Assembly (NCBI GenBank): GCA_023548195.1
Contig: JAJHZJ010000028.1
Location: 1,196,001 to 1,260,000, forward strand
Reading direction: 5' to 3'
DNA from: Bettongia penicillata ogilbyi
Lineage: Eukaryota; Chordata; Mammalia; Diprotodontia; Potoroidae
DNA length: 64,000 nucleotides
The position numbers and the translations under genes are program-made. Shown here piece by piece: positions 11,100 to 24,429 of the stretch (position 1 is its first letter; each line of letters opens with the position of its first letter). Below the pieces are notes generated by a model that saw only the letters and a program-made list of their open reading frames with translations, made no database searches and was not told the origin of the DNA.

Positions 11100-12595
11100 T
11101 GGTCCATCTTTGCTGAAACAAAATTGTTCAGTTCTAGTATAAATCTGAATGAAAGATACTAACTAGAACAATCATCTTTTCCCTTATTTTTTACTCACTT
11201 TTGACCAAATCTCCCCTGACTGACCCAGGCTGATTTTTTCATTTCCAGAGCCACTTCCACTTCTTCCATTTCTAATACAAATTAAATGATTGCATATTTA
11301 CTAAACAATATCTGAAATGAATATTAATTGTGGGACTCATTTATCTGGTAGTTGACTATATTCTACTTTAAGGATAAGGCTAGAGCACTGCACACTCATT
11401 TTTGTAGATTTTTCAGCTTATTTAGTACAATTTAGTTCAAATTGCCACTTGTAGAACCTAAGATAAAAAAATGTCTGGGTCACATTTATCCTGGTCTTTT
11501 AAACTACTCTATTGTATCAGCACAATGTAACTAAAAGAGATGTGATTCCAGAAGCCATGTCTGCTTCTATTCATTTGTGCCAAGTTCCACATTATATTTA
11601 TCTCCCAGCTATCACCCAAACACAGGCCTGATTCATACAAAACAGCCTTTGTACTACCACCAGGATTCCTTTCCTAGGGCTATAAAAAATTAACTTTGAA
11701 TTCCCTTTGCTTTCACCCCCAAAGCTCTTTGTTTTCCTTTCATCCTTTGTTTTATTTCTTCTATTGCTAAATAAATGGGGGAAAACCCTTGTAAAAATTC
11801 AATTTTAAAATCCTATTTCCCAGATCCCAAGGGAGTCTCTTGTGTTCCAAATTGGGTTAGTTAAACCAAGCAGCTACTTAGTAAATAAAAATGCTACATG
11901 AGATGAATGTTTCTGGACAGTGTAAAATAGCATCTTTCCTTTTTGGTCTTGAATTAAAGGGATTAGTAAAATAAGCCTAATTTTTATTCATCCTTATCTT
12001 CTTAGAGTGCAAAATCCAGAATTTAAAGCCCTTTTTTCCTGTTGATCCTCAAATGACTTGAATTTCTTAGGGTTTGAGGATGTGAGGCAGGGTAAAGTTA
12101 ACTGACAAATGATAGTGTCAGTTAGTAAAAAGATATCAGAGATTTACCAACTCTGGTCGAGATCCAGGATTAGGTCATGTAACATGATGGCTCAACTTCT
12201 TATGTAATGCAGAATTAGTGCCAATTTCAAGGGCGTAAATCAACTTAGACCCTGCCTTAACAGATCACTGTCTACTGGGATGACATCATTCCCACAGCCC
12301 TGTCTGAGATATCACTATCTCCCAAAGATAGCAGTCTTAGGATCTGCAGAGGATGTACTCACAGATTTCTAAGTAATTCATTCATTTAGGATATTTGAAT
12401 ATGCCACTGGGGAGAAATGGTACACTTAAATATAATTGGGGTGGGCTGATAAGATATAAGGTGTAATAATTCAAAATATTTAATATTGCTCAAAAAAGTT
12501 TTGTCCCTTTTAAAGATATAATTTCAGATTTCAAGGGACTTAGACTTTGGAAAAACTAGTTTGAATAGAGCTCATATGATTAGAGAATTAGTATG
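11100..12595. other. Unassigned stretch, possible conserved part at 11,690-12,060
   Basis: No repeat is recognised across 1.5 kb. The part at about 11,690-12,060 is rich in homeodomain-like words (aattaaagggattagt near 11,952) and lacks simple repeats. This could be unique neutral sequence or a weakly conserved element. Confidence 0.4.
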
Positions 12596-12599
12596 AATC

Positions 12600-12780
12600 T
12601 TTATGTACAACTATTTTCATATTGCTTCATCCATTAGAACAAGAGTTTCTTGAGGGCAACGATAATGTTTTTGCCTTTCTTTGTTTCCTGAGCATTTAGC
12701 ATAATGCTTGGCACATAGTAAGTTCTTGACAAATGCTTATCGACTGACTGACTGATTGACTGACTGACTGACTAATAAAA
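12600..12780 (+). repeat. L2 LINE 3' end with (TGAC)n tail
   Basis: Classic L2 end words ('gagtttcttgagggcaacga', 'atgcttggcacatagtaagt') followed by six or more GACT/GATT units at 12,741-12,772. Confidence 0.8.
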
Positions 12781-12789
12781 GTGACCTTG

Positions 12790-12920
12790 AGAAAACACAC
12801 ATAAGCTAACCTTCTCATTTTATAACTGAGGAAATTGAGATTTATAGAGGTTAAATGACTTGACCAAAATAGCACAAGTACTGACAGAAATTGGATTTTT
12901 CTGCCACTGTGTGCTACATG
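12790..12920 (-). repeat. MIR-like SINE, inverted
   Basis: The block 'cattttataactgaggaaat' followed by 'aggttaaatgacttgaccaa' is an inverted core. Confidence 0.65.
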
Positions 12921-14220
12921 AAACTATTACATAGAAAGGAGATTAAGGTAGGTCATTTGTCAATCTCCAGAAAGTCAAATCTAGCAGACAAGAGACTACA
13001 CATTTCCATTTCTAGTTGCAAGGTGGAATAACTGCATTCCCTTCTCTCTGTTAGTCCCCTGTCAATAGGGTAGAAAAGTCAAATTTCACAAGATTGGAGA
13101 AAGAGAAAGGAAGGAAAGTACCATGAAGGACATGAACAATCCCAAAGGTTATATACACTGTATTTCTTTCCTAAAGTCCAATAAGGCATCATCAGCCAGA
13201 TGACCCTGACTTGTCAAAAGCTATGTCATTGACACAGCTTTGACAGGCCCTATCAATTTAGAAAGGCTTCGAGGTCAGACTTCTGATAGACTATGCATCA
13301 ACTGTATGTGAAGCAGCCTAGTGTTAAACAAAGAAAGGGTCATAATCAAAGGCTAGACCACCAAATGATTAACTTGTTTGGCCACAGCATGCAATAATTT
13401 GTTATCAGTTAGTTGGTTTTCTGGAGAGATCATCAACTTCTTACCTTCCTTTCTCCTTTGAGTGGAAGAGAACATTTCTAAATGTCAAGAGGATGTCAGA
13501 CATCTGCCCATCAGAGTCTTAATCAGTATTTCTAGATCAGCTAGAAGTAGTGTTTGCATTTTCAGGGACCAAGAACAGATTAAACATATGACTCCATATG
13601 GAGTCCAGCAAAGAGACTACATCATACCTAAGGAGAATCCATGAGCAATCCAAAAACAGGATGAAAGTACTTCCAGCCACTTCCAGGAGTTATGAGTTAT
13701 ATCTTTGCACATGTGCTCTCTCACCTGGAGCTAACATTCCCCTAGGCTCTAAACATACTTGTGACAGAGTATGTCACAGACTTTTGGGGGCATGCTTTGT
13801 ACCAACTATGCTCATTGTACCACCTTAACAAATATCCCCTTTAAAAATCTTGCTGACTAAATTGTTAAAGGTGGAAAAAGCATACCAGTTGGGACTTGAA
13901 CTGATGACATTAGTTAGAGATAATTAGAAAATTATTCTGGATCCCTTAAGGAATACCTTTAGAATTCTAAGGGGAGATTTAACCAGTCTACCTCTGGGAA
14001 CACATGTGATCTGTAAGAAAGGGAATTGGAATAAGAGTATTTCAGAGCTCATAGTTAAAAATATCATAATTATTGTTTGTCTCTAGTAACTCATACTAAA
14101 GTTGTCCAAGTGAGAAGTAACAGTCGTCTAAACTATGGTGATGACAATGTAAAAAGAGAGAAGGAGATGTATATAAGAGATATTGTGGAGACAGAAACAA
14201 CACAATGTGCCCAGTAGCAC
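12921..14220. other. Unassigned non-coding stretch
   Basis: No repeat is recognised. Open frames at 13,462-13,644 and 13,598-13,828 overlap in different frames and show no domain. Confidence 0.5.
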
Positions 14221-14224
14221 AAAG

Positions 14225-14350
14225 GATTATAAGATCATAAATCCTATTCTAGAAGGGTCCTCCAAGCCCATCTAGTCAAATGCCCATAATTTGAAAATGA
14301 GGAAAGAGAGACCTAGGGAAGTTAAGTCATTTGACCATGGTCATTTAAAT
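14225..14350 (-). repeat. MIR-related SINE fragment, inverted
   Basis: Words 'ctccaagcccatctagtcaa', 'tttgaaaatgaggaaagaga' and 'gaagttaagtcatttgacca' are an eroded inverted core. Confidence 0.6.
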
Positions 14351-14387
14351 AACAAATATAATTTTCAGTGAATGAAAATATCACAAC

Positions 14388-14505
14388 AACTCAGTCAATA
14401 AGTATTTATTAAGTACCTACTGTATGCCAGACACTGTTAATCACTGTGGATACAGAAGGATACACTCATAATATCAAGAACATGACAAAACTTACAAGTA
14501 AATAG
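14388..14505 (-). repeat. L2 LINE 3' end, inverted
   Basis: 'aataagtatttattaagtac' followed by 'tgtatgccagacactgttaa' is the inverted L2 terminus. Confidence 0.7.
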
Positions 14506-17500
14506 CAAGACAAGGGGAGAAATTCTTTCCCATACATCTTAATTGCTACGGCAATATATCCTGTCTCCAGCTTGTACTTTTAGTTGACAAATGAAACATC
14601 ATATTCTTCCATTGTTTGGAAGTAATGTTTTCACAAACATTACTGTTTCTGACAGTTTCCAAAGAAGATAAACAACTGGTCAAAAGGAATTATGACCAGA
14701 TAAAATGTAATAAACACTTGCCAGTTTATGACCCTGGATAAAACACTAAACTTCCTAGATAGAGATACATCTTTTCCTTAAGGAGCTTATGTGCTATTTT
14801 ATTAAAACTGCCTATGTAATTCAACATGTCATTGTCAAAAGACATTTGTCCTTCATATAGATTTTATTTATCCCAATAACCCACAGCAAAAATTCAGAGT
14901 AATTCTATTTCTGCAGAGCTCCTACCTACAAAATGCAAGATTATTGAATAAGAATAAAAATATAACTCTAATACTTTTTACACATAAGCATACCTAGGGT
15001 AGAGAAATCAGGACTTTTCCATAAGGTGTCCACACTTAGAATGTTCACTTTTTCCTAGGAGGGTTTTCTCCCATGACCTGCCTACCTAATACTCTACCAT
15101 CCCAGAACTTCACATTTCTCCAGTTGGCTTGAACTGTGTAATAAAACCCTTGTTTTTCATCTTGCATCTGTCCAAACGAGATCCATCACTATAGTGCTCC
15201 TCTCCCAGGACTCCTTCCACCTCCAAGCTTGCCAGGAGAACTGATAGTACTTTCTGGTTGATGGACTGCCCATTTCCCAGATTAACTGTATTTAAAGTTA
15301 GTCTGTCTTCTGTCTCATCACTGCCATTTCTCTTTATTTCCTATCTCTCCTTCATTTGATATCCTCTTTATTACTGCCAGCCCTAACAGGCTGCAACACA
15401 TGCACCTTCACATCAGGTAAAAGTTTTCCTAGCTATGCCTCTATTTATAATTAGCATTATATCTCTGGATGGGTTTTCTTTACATTTGAGGGGGTGGCAA
15501 ATAACTGCCTCTACTTGTTATATAAAAAGAAAATTAAAAATTATAACTTGTGCTTCAACCATTTTCTCAATCAAGCTTTCAAGTTCTTACCTTTGAGCCT
15601 CTCATTACACATAAAAATACAGCAATGCAACCAATTTCTTTATACATTTCCTATAAGAGTTATGGTGGAAGAGAGAGAGAAAAACAGGAAAGTATAGATA
15701 CAGGTCATTATCTCTTCCCTATGTTTTTCTCAGATACTGGCATAGCATAGATTAGGTTTCTTAGGTCATCCTAGCATATCTTTCCCTGACTCAGTCAGGA
15801 ACAAATTTCACCTGCTGGTCTCTGACCCACTTCTAGTGGTAATCAACACTTGTGGGCTCAAGGCCATCCATACTCAGCAGGTAGAGCACAATAGGGTGGT
15901 AAGCAAACTGCCTTCGCACTAGAATCAGAGTTCTTCACTTGCTTGTTGGCTCTGTGATATGCTGGAGTCTGCCAGTCCTATAGTAACTATCTATTCTTAA
16001 CTGACTTTCAAGGTGGCCTCTTGCCTGTCTAGACCTGCCACCTCTGCCAGGCTCCTTTTGTTTAACTGGATTCCCATATTAGTCTCTCCCAAACTACTTT
16101 GTCCCATTGCTCTTCATGCCCTAGTGTGACAGGTGTTTAATCAAAAGCTGAATGTGTTGAAGGGAAAGAAGAATGTGTTTCTTTGAACTAGATGGAAAAA
16201 GCCTGAAGAGGAAAATGATCCCAGAATCTCATCATGCCAAAGATAAAAATACAGTATAAGCTCATTAACTTGGGCTGCTCATTAATTTGAAATCTGTGAT
16301 AACTCAAGCTATAGTTTAAGTTTATCTTTTCCTGTAACTATGAAAAAAAATGCTAAGCAAATTAGTAGCGTTCAGAATCATGGAGCGACTGAAGAAAGTA
16401 CTTAAGAAGGGAAACTATTTTCCAATAATTTAATAAGGCCCACTCAAATGACACATCATTCTTATCTGGTCATTATTGTAGGCCATCTAAAGACCTCTAC
16501 AAAGCCACAATTAGCCTAGAGAGAATCATTGTATTTATAGCAACTGAATTTGTTTTTTAAGGTTGTTCAGTTCTTTCTACATAGAACCTCCCCTAATCTC
16601 CTAGGGTGAAAGTGTTGTCTCATATTAAAGTTTTCCATCATTTCCTACATATAACTTTTCTGTATATATATATATAATATCCCAAACTCCCAAACCCAAG
16701 GAGAATATAAACTTTTTTTAAGTTAAAACTTCAATACCTAGAAAAAATACTTTATAAATTCTAAAGGCTTAATGAATTTTGATTTTATTAATGATCCCTG
16801 ACACTCTGTAAGTCAACTACTTAGATCAACTCGTCCAAGAGTTCTTTGATGTTCACATGCCTCCATCACTTTGTCTAAAAAAGTGCAGGTACAGTCTTAC
16901 AAAGACTGCAAGTGAGCAGAGGTTCTTAGTGCTCATAGACTCACATACCTAGAGCTGAAAGAGACTGCCTTCTAACTGAATGTTCACTGGCTGGCAGGTT
17001 AAAGAAAGGGGCAACCAAAATTCCCACACAGGTAGACCAGGAACTCAGGTGAATGAAATCAGATCCGAAACTGTGCAGACAGGACAAGGAGATAGAAAAA
17101 GTCAAAGACTGGAAATAACTGAGGTAGAAACTGGGTCAAAACAAGGTTTTAGAGGAACTGGCACAAAGAGAGGTGTAAAGTTACAGGCAGTGGAAAGAAG
17201 AGAAACTTTGAGTAAGACAGACTTGTTATTTCAACATGTAACTTTTAAGTCTGGTGTTTTTATGGCCCCCTTCTTCATCCAGAGTTGCCATAATTTCATT
17301 CTATGAAAGCATCCCCTCAATACTCTTGGTGTGGTAGAAGTTATAATCTAAATAGGACTCTCACCACCTACCCAAGAACCCCACCCTACTTTGTGTAGTT
17401 TAGACTAGTTTTCCTTTAAGTAGTGAAGACACTGAGTCTCTCTTCAAGAGCCAGGTGGATGTATCTGCTTCTAAAAATGTTAGGTTACGCTGAGGAGTTT

Positions 17501-18475
17501 TAAGTGTCCCACTTGAGCCCCCACCAATGTGTTCCTCTTCTTGTTAGGCACTCGTAATGAGCTCTCCTCGAAATTTAATTGGTCCAGGGGACCAAGGTAT
17601 GGTCATTCACACGAATTCTTGCTCACCTAGGTACAAAACAGACAGGATAAGGGAGGCTGAAGCTTCAGACCATAGAACAACAGTATGAACAACACTAGGA
17701 AATTGTGCTTAACTGAATCACTGATTTTATCCCGGAGTAACTTGCCTTTCTTGCTCTGAATATCCTTCTCCTGCACTGAATGGGTAAACAAGTGTTTCAT
17801 TTCATTCCAATTTTGGACCAAAACTATCAGGAGACTGCCTTGAATGAAGCCCAGCCTCTCATATCTGGTATAGATATACCACAAATGTTTAGATATATTC
17901 CTGGCCTTCTTTCAACAAAAGTTGACACCACTCAGGGGAAAGAGCACTACAGGTTGTCATCGTACCATGTAAACTGATGTACAAGTCTTAAAAAACTGCA
18001 ACTCACTGGACCACGATGGATGAACATTGCATGCAAATTGTTCGCTAAAGTTTTTTCATCATTAGCTATATTGACTAATAATTTCAGTCTGAAACAATAA
18101 CAGATATTTCTACCCCATATCATTAAACCCATCTACTCTTTTCCATTTGATTTTTTTTCTTACAATAGCTTACATCATACACTGAGGGTTTAGGGAACTG
18201 GTGTTCCTGTGGTTTGATTTTAACTATTTTAATTAAGTGGTGCCTTCTGGCCCACAGCTTCTGAAAGCAATTTTTGAAAAATCAAAAAGAAACAAAAGAG
18301 ACAAACACTAGAGTACCATTTATAAATAACCTCTACCTACACTTTGTTTTTCCAGGGCCCAAGTACTTTTGATTTCCAGTAAGTAGCGATGACTAGAGGT
18401 GATGGTAAATAACATGGTACTGAAGTCAAATGCTTCCCCAGAAAGGTAAAACTCAGTTCAGACTTAAGCCTCTAG
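14506..18475. other. About 4 kb with almost no recognisable repeats
   Basis: The longest stretch in the window in which I recognise almost nothing. A faint SINE-like piece lies near 15,885-15,975 and a (TA)n run at 16,660-16,678. Around 15,120-15,200 an 'aataaaacccttg' word is followed by cytosine-rich sequence, which could be the end of a decayed long terminal repeat, but this is weak. Frames at 16,980-17,306, 17,627-17,884 and 17,780-17,977 have no domain. It could be unique or hold very old or unfamiliar repeats. Confidence 0.45.
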
Positions 18476-18479
18476 AGAA

Positions 18480-18670
18480 CATTCATTCATTCATTCATTC
18501 ATTCATTCATTCATTCATTCATCCATCCATCAAGCTAGTATTGATTAAGTGCCTATTATGTGCCAGATATTATTGTTAGTGCAAACCTATTGTTATGTAT
18601 TGGGATTATAATTTTAAGAAATAAAAATAAAACCCTGTCCTCAAGGAACTTAAAATCTACTAGTTATTAT
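18480..18670 (-). repeat. L2 LINE 3' end, inverted, with (ATTC)n
   Basis: An (ATTC)n run at 18,481-18,523 passing into CATC units, then 'aagtgcctattatgtgccag' and 'ctgtcctcaaggaacttaaa'. This is the inverted L2 terminus with its terminal tetranucleotide strongly expanded. Confidence 0.8.
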
Positions 18671-18889
18671 ACATAATCCTACAGACCCTTGTTGTACAAA
18701 AATGAAAGTATCTCAGGGTTGTTAAAAAGAAATTGCTTTGAAAATCATAAAATGCTTACAGAAATGTAAGTTATCATTGGTTTACAACAGGACCCCCTAC
18801 AATTTTCCTGGAGAACTAGATCTTCCAATATATTTATCCACCCCTATAACATCTTTCCTGACCTTCATTCACCAATAATAGACATTTGT

Positions 18890-19925
<1,036 letters not shown>

Positions 19926-19989
19926 GAGGTGTGATATAAATCATGTAATAAGGTAGGCAGTTTGGAACTATATGAAGGTATTGTAAGAA

Positions 19990-20175
19990 AGATTGAATGG
20001 ATCAATACACAGAATACTGGAATCAGGAAGCCTTGCCTCTGCAATGTATCGCCTGTGTGATCCTAGTTAAGTCACCAGCAAGCTGCCTGTAGGCAACTCA
20101 GACTTTAAATTATAGAGAAGATAAATTCTTATCAGGAGATCCTTATATGGATAAGAACTTATGTCCCAAAAAATG
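19990..20175 (+). repeat. Marsupial tRNA-derived SINE fragment
   Basis: 'tactggaatcaggaagcctt', 'gcctgtgtgatcctagttaa', then a tail 'gtaggcaactcagactttaa' plus 'attatagagaagat'. The tail matches a second copy near 23,945-24,058, so this is probably a distinct marsupial SINE subfamily. I cannot name it. Confidence 0.55.
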
Positions 20176-20214
20176 TAGTCATTTGTACTAAGAAAGATTT
20201 ATCTCAAGGAAAGA

Positions 20215-20905
20215 CAATATTCATTTGGAAAAGTTGGGAATTGGTCCAATCATTTTGGAAAGCAACTTGGAATTGTGACTTAATCCTTATGCCCTTTGAC
20301 CAAGAGATCCCACTGCTAGATATCTACCAAGTAATTAAAACACACATACACACACACACAGAAAGGAAATTCCAAAATACTCAGAGTAGCACTTTTTATG
20401 AGAGCAAAGAGCTCAAAGAAAAAGTAACTATTGATTGAGATATTGGTAAGCAAACAGTATTATATCAATGTAATGGAATATTATAATATTCATAGAACTA
20501 ATGATCATGAAGAATATAGAAATAACACAGAAGACTTATATGAACTTATACAGACTGAAAAAATCAGGACCAGGAAACAAATATATTAAATAATTACAAT
20601 AAAGAAAGTGGAAAGAACAAAAAAAAATGGAGCTGAATGCTTCATAATTGGAATGACCAATCTTGACTCCAAAGAAGAGATGAGAAAATCCACCTTCCTT
20701 CCTTTCTTAAAGAAGTAGGGAACTATGAGAGCTCAACACTACTTAGATGACTAGACCTGGCTCATATGAGCTGATTTTTCTGAGAAGCTATGTTTTCTCT
20801 TTCTTTATTTTTTTTAACAAGGGATAACTCTGGATAAAAGAAGTAAAGTGAGATGTATCAGAATGGAAAGTGACATAAAAATAGGTGACATCAAAACTTA
20901 TAATT
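20215..20905 (+). pseudogene. L1 LINE ORF2 C-terminal relic and 3' untranslated region
   Basis: Sense L1 blocks: 'attttggaaagcaacttgga', 'ccctttgaccaagagatccc', 'agagtagcactttttatgag', 'atgtaatggaatattataat', 'gaagacttatatgaacttat' and 'accaggaaacaaatat', then an untranslated tail. A CA run lies at 20,338-20,360. Many stops; not functional. The order matches the copies at 8,050 (inverted) and 60,968. Confidence 0.75.
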
Positions 20906-21154
20906 TTTTTTAAAAAGGATCTGCTGCTATGTGTATTGTGAGAATTGCTGGAAATATCAGGGGCTGGTGAGGAGAGATATCATACTACCTGTCTCTTTTA
21001 AAATCCCCTCTAGCTAGAAGTGGGTAATGGTCAAGAACCAGCACCTAGATTCATCAACCAAGTAAAGCAGAGAGATCTACTAAATGGAGTGTTTTGTTTT
21101 ATAATATAAAGATACAAACACAACACTTGCTTATTTTATAGGTATCTTTCAAAT

Positions 21155-21350
21155 AGCTATCTTTTTGCAATAAATTTAACCTCTGTTTGCCTCAAGTTCC
21201 TTTAATGGAAAATGGAGATAATAATAGCACCTACCTTCCAGGGTTGTTGGGAGGATCAAGTGTGAATACATTTGCAAAATGCTTAGTCCAGTGCCTGACA
21301 AACATTAAGTGTTATACAAATACTAGCTATTATTAGTATTAATATTGCTG
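21155..21350 (+). repeat. MIR/THER-like SINE tail
   Basis: 'ggagataataatagcaccta', 'ccagggttgttgggaggatc', 'aaatgcttagtccagtgcct', 'tactagctattattagtatt' is the full 3' half of a CORE-SINE. Confidence 0.75.
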
Positions 21351-22470
21351 TTGTAACTAATACTTTCCCAACCATCCCCAGCCATGTTCTGATTGCCAGT
21401 AGAAATCATTGTAAACCACCCATTTTGATTCTCTAAACCATTTGCATGAGTTTCTTCTCTAAACAAAAGGCAAAAATCCATACCCTTTCTATTTCTGTTG
21501 CTTACAACATTCAAGAAAAGAGCTGTATTTCCCCTCAGTCAGTATACTTTTTTGACATTTCCCTTATACCTTCAGTTTTTTGTTTTGACCAACTGAATGC
21601 CTAATTGGCCTTATTTCCTGTTCATCACCCAGGCCTACGTTGGTAACTTCTCCCATGGGAAGAGAGCTCAATGACAATCACACAGAGAAGTGCCTTCCTT
21701 CCATTAACAGGAATAACCATCGATGGACTATGGACCTACTCACTAGGAGTCGATTGAACCCATGCAGCTTAGCACTTTGACTGTGTCTCTACCCCCTACT
21801 TGTTTTTTCCAATAACATCTTATCAGTTCCTCCTCTAATCCCCTCCATTGCAGGAAAGTGAAGTATCCTTCATTTATTAGCTGCTTTCTGTTAAGACTTG
21901 GGGGACTGAACAAGGAGGAAGAGAGAAACACTCAGCCATGGAAATTTGGTCATTTTAGGAAAGGGGGTGTTGAAGTCTCTATACTCAAGAGGTTTCATAA
22001 AACACTTCAAAATAAATTACCACTTTTGTCACATTTTCATCATAGCTTTTGAAATGTTACATTGACACTGGCAGCACAACCCCTCTCTTTTCACTATCAG
22101 CAATAGAGTAATAAGACTGATTGATCCTCTTATCTTGGGCTAAGCCTTCTTGGCCTTTCAAGTACGTTTCCTGTATCATTAAAATTTCCATTTCCTGTTT
22201 CTTGAAATCAACAAGAACTATTTCTTACTCTTTTTTATAGGACAGTTGGGCCCTTGTCATTAACAAACACTTCAGGTTTCTTAACTGACATTTAGTTCAA
22301 GTGGATGTCAGAAAATATAATTAGACTCTTTCTCTATGCTTCTCTCAGGTGTTTATTGCTTTGGTACAATGCTCTCACCTTCAGGACACTTCAAGATGCT
22401 GTGGGCAGGGTAGGATTACTTTTACAGAGTAGGTCAAATAAATGCCCCTAGTGTAAATCTTTTTTCTCAG
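21351..22470. other. Unassigned non-coding stretch
   Basis: No repeat is recognised. Short frames at 21,323-21,514, 21,743-21,931 and 21,858-22,052 have no domain. Confidence 0.5.
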
Positions 22471-22474
22471 AATC

Positions 22475-22615
22475 CTAGGATAACTGATTTATAGCCGGAC
22501 TCTGGCAACTATCTCATCCAACCCTCTCATTTTACAGATGAAGAAACTGAGAGCCTGGGGAGCTAGGTGACTTGTTCAAATTATCAAAATACCCAAGGTC
22601 AGTAGGCTCCATCTG
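22475..22615 (-). repeat. MIR-related SINE fragment, inverted
   Basis: 'atctcatccaaccctctcat' then 'tttacagatgaagaaactga' and 'gctaggtgacttgttcaaat'. Confidence 0.6.
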
Positions 22616-22934
22616 TTTCTTCCTTTCCCCACCCCATTCCCCCATGGAAGCCATTTAAGGGATTATTAAGTTATCAAAATATTTCATTAAGTAAGTCATG
22701 TCAGGTGTTGGCTTCCCATCCTGCCAAATTGATCACAATGACCCTATGCTAAGAGCTCCACTCTCTCTGAGTTATTAGCATACTGATTTGTATTTCATGG
22801 CATATTTGCCACTTTCAGATGCACCCATGTTGATCTTCACTAGGAAGTTGTGAGAATATTCATCCTTCTGATTAGCATAGGTGATAATATAGTGACTCTC
22901 TACCCACTATGCTACACTGCCTCTGATAATAAAA

Positions 22935-23125
22935 AGTTTTAGGAATAGAAGACATAGATCCAAAAATGGAAGAGGCCCCAGAGGCATTCTGGACTAACAC
23001 TTTCATTTTACAGATGAGAAAACCAAAGCCCAAGAAAGCTCAGTGATTTGCCCAGTGTCACAAATGTAATAAAGACCATGGGAGGAATTTAAACTCCAGC
23101 CAGACCAAGAATCAGTGTCCTTAAT
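22935..23125 (-). repeat. MIR-related SINE, inverted
   Basis: 'cattttacagatgagaaaac', 'cagtgatttgcccagtgtca' and 'gaggaatttaaactccagcc' give the inverted core order. Confidence 0.65.
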
Positions 23126-23159
23126 AATCACAAAATCCTTATTTCCTCTAGCTAAGTAA

Positions 23160-23220
23160 TTAATCCTTCAATAAACAAACATTCATTAAACACATTCTAT
23201 TTGCCAAAAAAATCAAATAT
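23160..23220 (-). repeat. Short L2 3' terminus, inverted
   Basis: 'caataaacaaacattcatta' followed by 'aacacattctatttgcc' is the last 60 bases of an inverted L2. Confidence 0.5.
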
Positions 23221-23224
23221 TTTC

Positions 23225-23940
23225 TATCTCAGGGAATGGACTGTATGCCTGGTAGGCCCTCATGGTGAACTTTTAAATTTAAATTGGGTGGGCAGAATCT
23301 TAATCTCCATTTTATGTCTCCATTCTAGAGATTTCCAAGGCACAGATTTTCTTCATGATTTATAAGCACACAAAAAAGAGATTTGTTCTTTCTTCTAGCC
23401 ATGCCTCTCCTGGCAAGTAGGCAAATACAAGGTTTTCTCAGTATCCCTGCCTCAGGTTAATTGGGATTTCAATCATCTTCAGGCAACCGTCTGGACAAAC
23501 CCAGTAAAATCTGTCATTCTTTCATCCACTATGACCTTAAGGTGGAATGTACTACAGTAGATCTGATTGTTTCTGATATTAGACCTGAAATCTTTCTACT
23601 TAAGACTTAGAGACTTCACTTATTAGCTATATAATATCTGTAAGAGATAAATAGGTGACTGACAATGATGAACCAAAGAAACTCAATGATAATGATTTAG
23701 AGTAAGGGCAGTCAGGGTAGATAGGTCTGAAAACACAAAGGAAATAGGATTTTTTTTAAATGTTAAATTTATATGTTCATATCCTTTACTCAAAGTTCTG
23801 CCTTCCCCTGAAAGTTATGCATGCTTCAAATTGTTATATTTCTATTCCTTGAACTTTTCTAAAAGATTACTTTAGATTAGAAAAGGGAACCTAGAACTAC
23901 AAGATGAGAATCTACTGTTAATTCACTTACTATTTTTAAG
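23225..23940. other. Unassigned non-coding stretch
   Basis: I see no recognisable repeat or coding potential here. Confidence 0.5.
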
Positions 23941-23944
23941 ATGG

Positions 23945-24058
23945 CAAAAAAGCATGGTATAGTTAGATAGAGTCAAAAAGATTTGAATAGGTATGTAACC
24001 AAGAGCAAGTTTTTTAAACTTTAAGTATTTCAGGCAACTCTCTAAAACTCTGAATACA
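23945..24058 (+). repeat. Marsupial SINE fragment
   Basis: The tail 'atttcaggcaactctctaaa' matches the one near 20,085, here preceded by the eroded core 'taaccaagagcaagtttttt'. Confidence 0.5.
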
Positions 24059-24059
24059 G

Positions 24060-24242
24060 TGTCGAATATTAGAACACTGGATTTTCAGTCAAAAAGGCTA
24101 CATTTCATTTCCAGCTCTACCATGTACTGCCTGTGTGACCTTGCCCAAGTAACTTAGCCTTTATGGGCCTCAGTTTCCTCTCCTGTAAAATGAGGATATT
24201 GGATTAGGTGATGTCTAAATCTCTTCTAGCTTTAATTTTGTG
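24060..24242 (+). repeat. MIR-like SINE
   Basis: Well preserved: 'ccagctctaccatgtactgc', 'gtgaccttgcccaagtaact', 'cctcagtttcctctcctgta', 'gatgtctaaatctcttctag'. Confidence 0.8.
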
Positions 24243-24244
24243 CA

Positions 24245-24425
24245 GACAAAAAAGTGCTACCTTCTTGGAATCAGAGAATTTGATTTCATATTCTGACTCA
24301 GCCCTTTATTTCATGTGTATTAAGTCAGGTAACCATTCTGGGTCTCAATTTCCCCATTTGTAAAATGAGAAGTTTAGACTAAATGACTTCTAAATTTCTT
24401 CTAACTCTAAATCTATGGTTTCTCT
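24245..24425 (+). repeat. MIR-like SINE, second tandem copy
   Basis: 'atattctgactcagcccttt', 'aagtcaggtaaccattctgg', 'ctcaatttccccatttgtaa', 'gacttctaaatttcttctaa'. It follows the previous copy in the same orientation after only a few bases; the two differ enough to be separate insertions. Confidence 0.75.
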
Positions 24426-24429
24426 GATG

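Noticed and set aside
15120..15200. Possible polyadenylation and terminal-repeat end
   Set aside because: Only an aataaa word and cytosine-rich sequence; no paired copy or boundaries.
18481..18533. Tandem ATTC units as a possible CRISPR or satellite array
   Set aside because: Unit length is four bases with no spacers; it is the expanded terminal repeat of an inverted L2.
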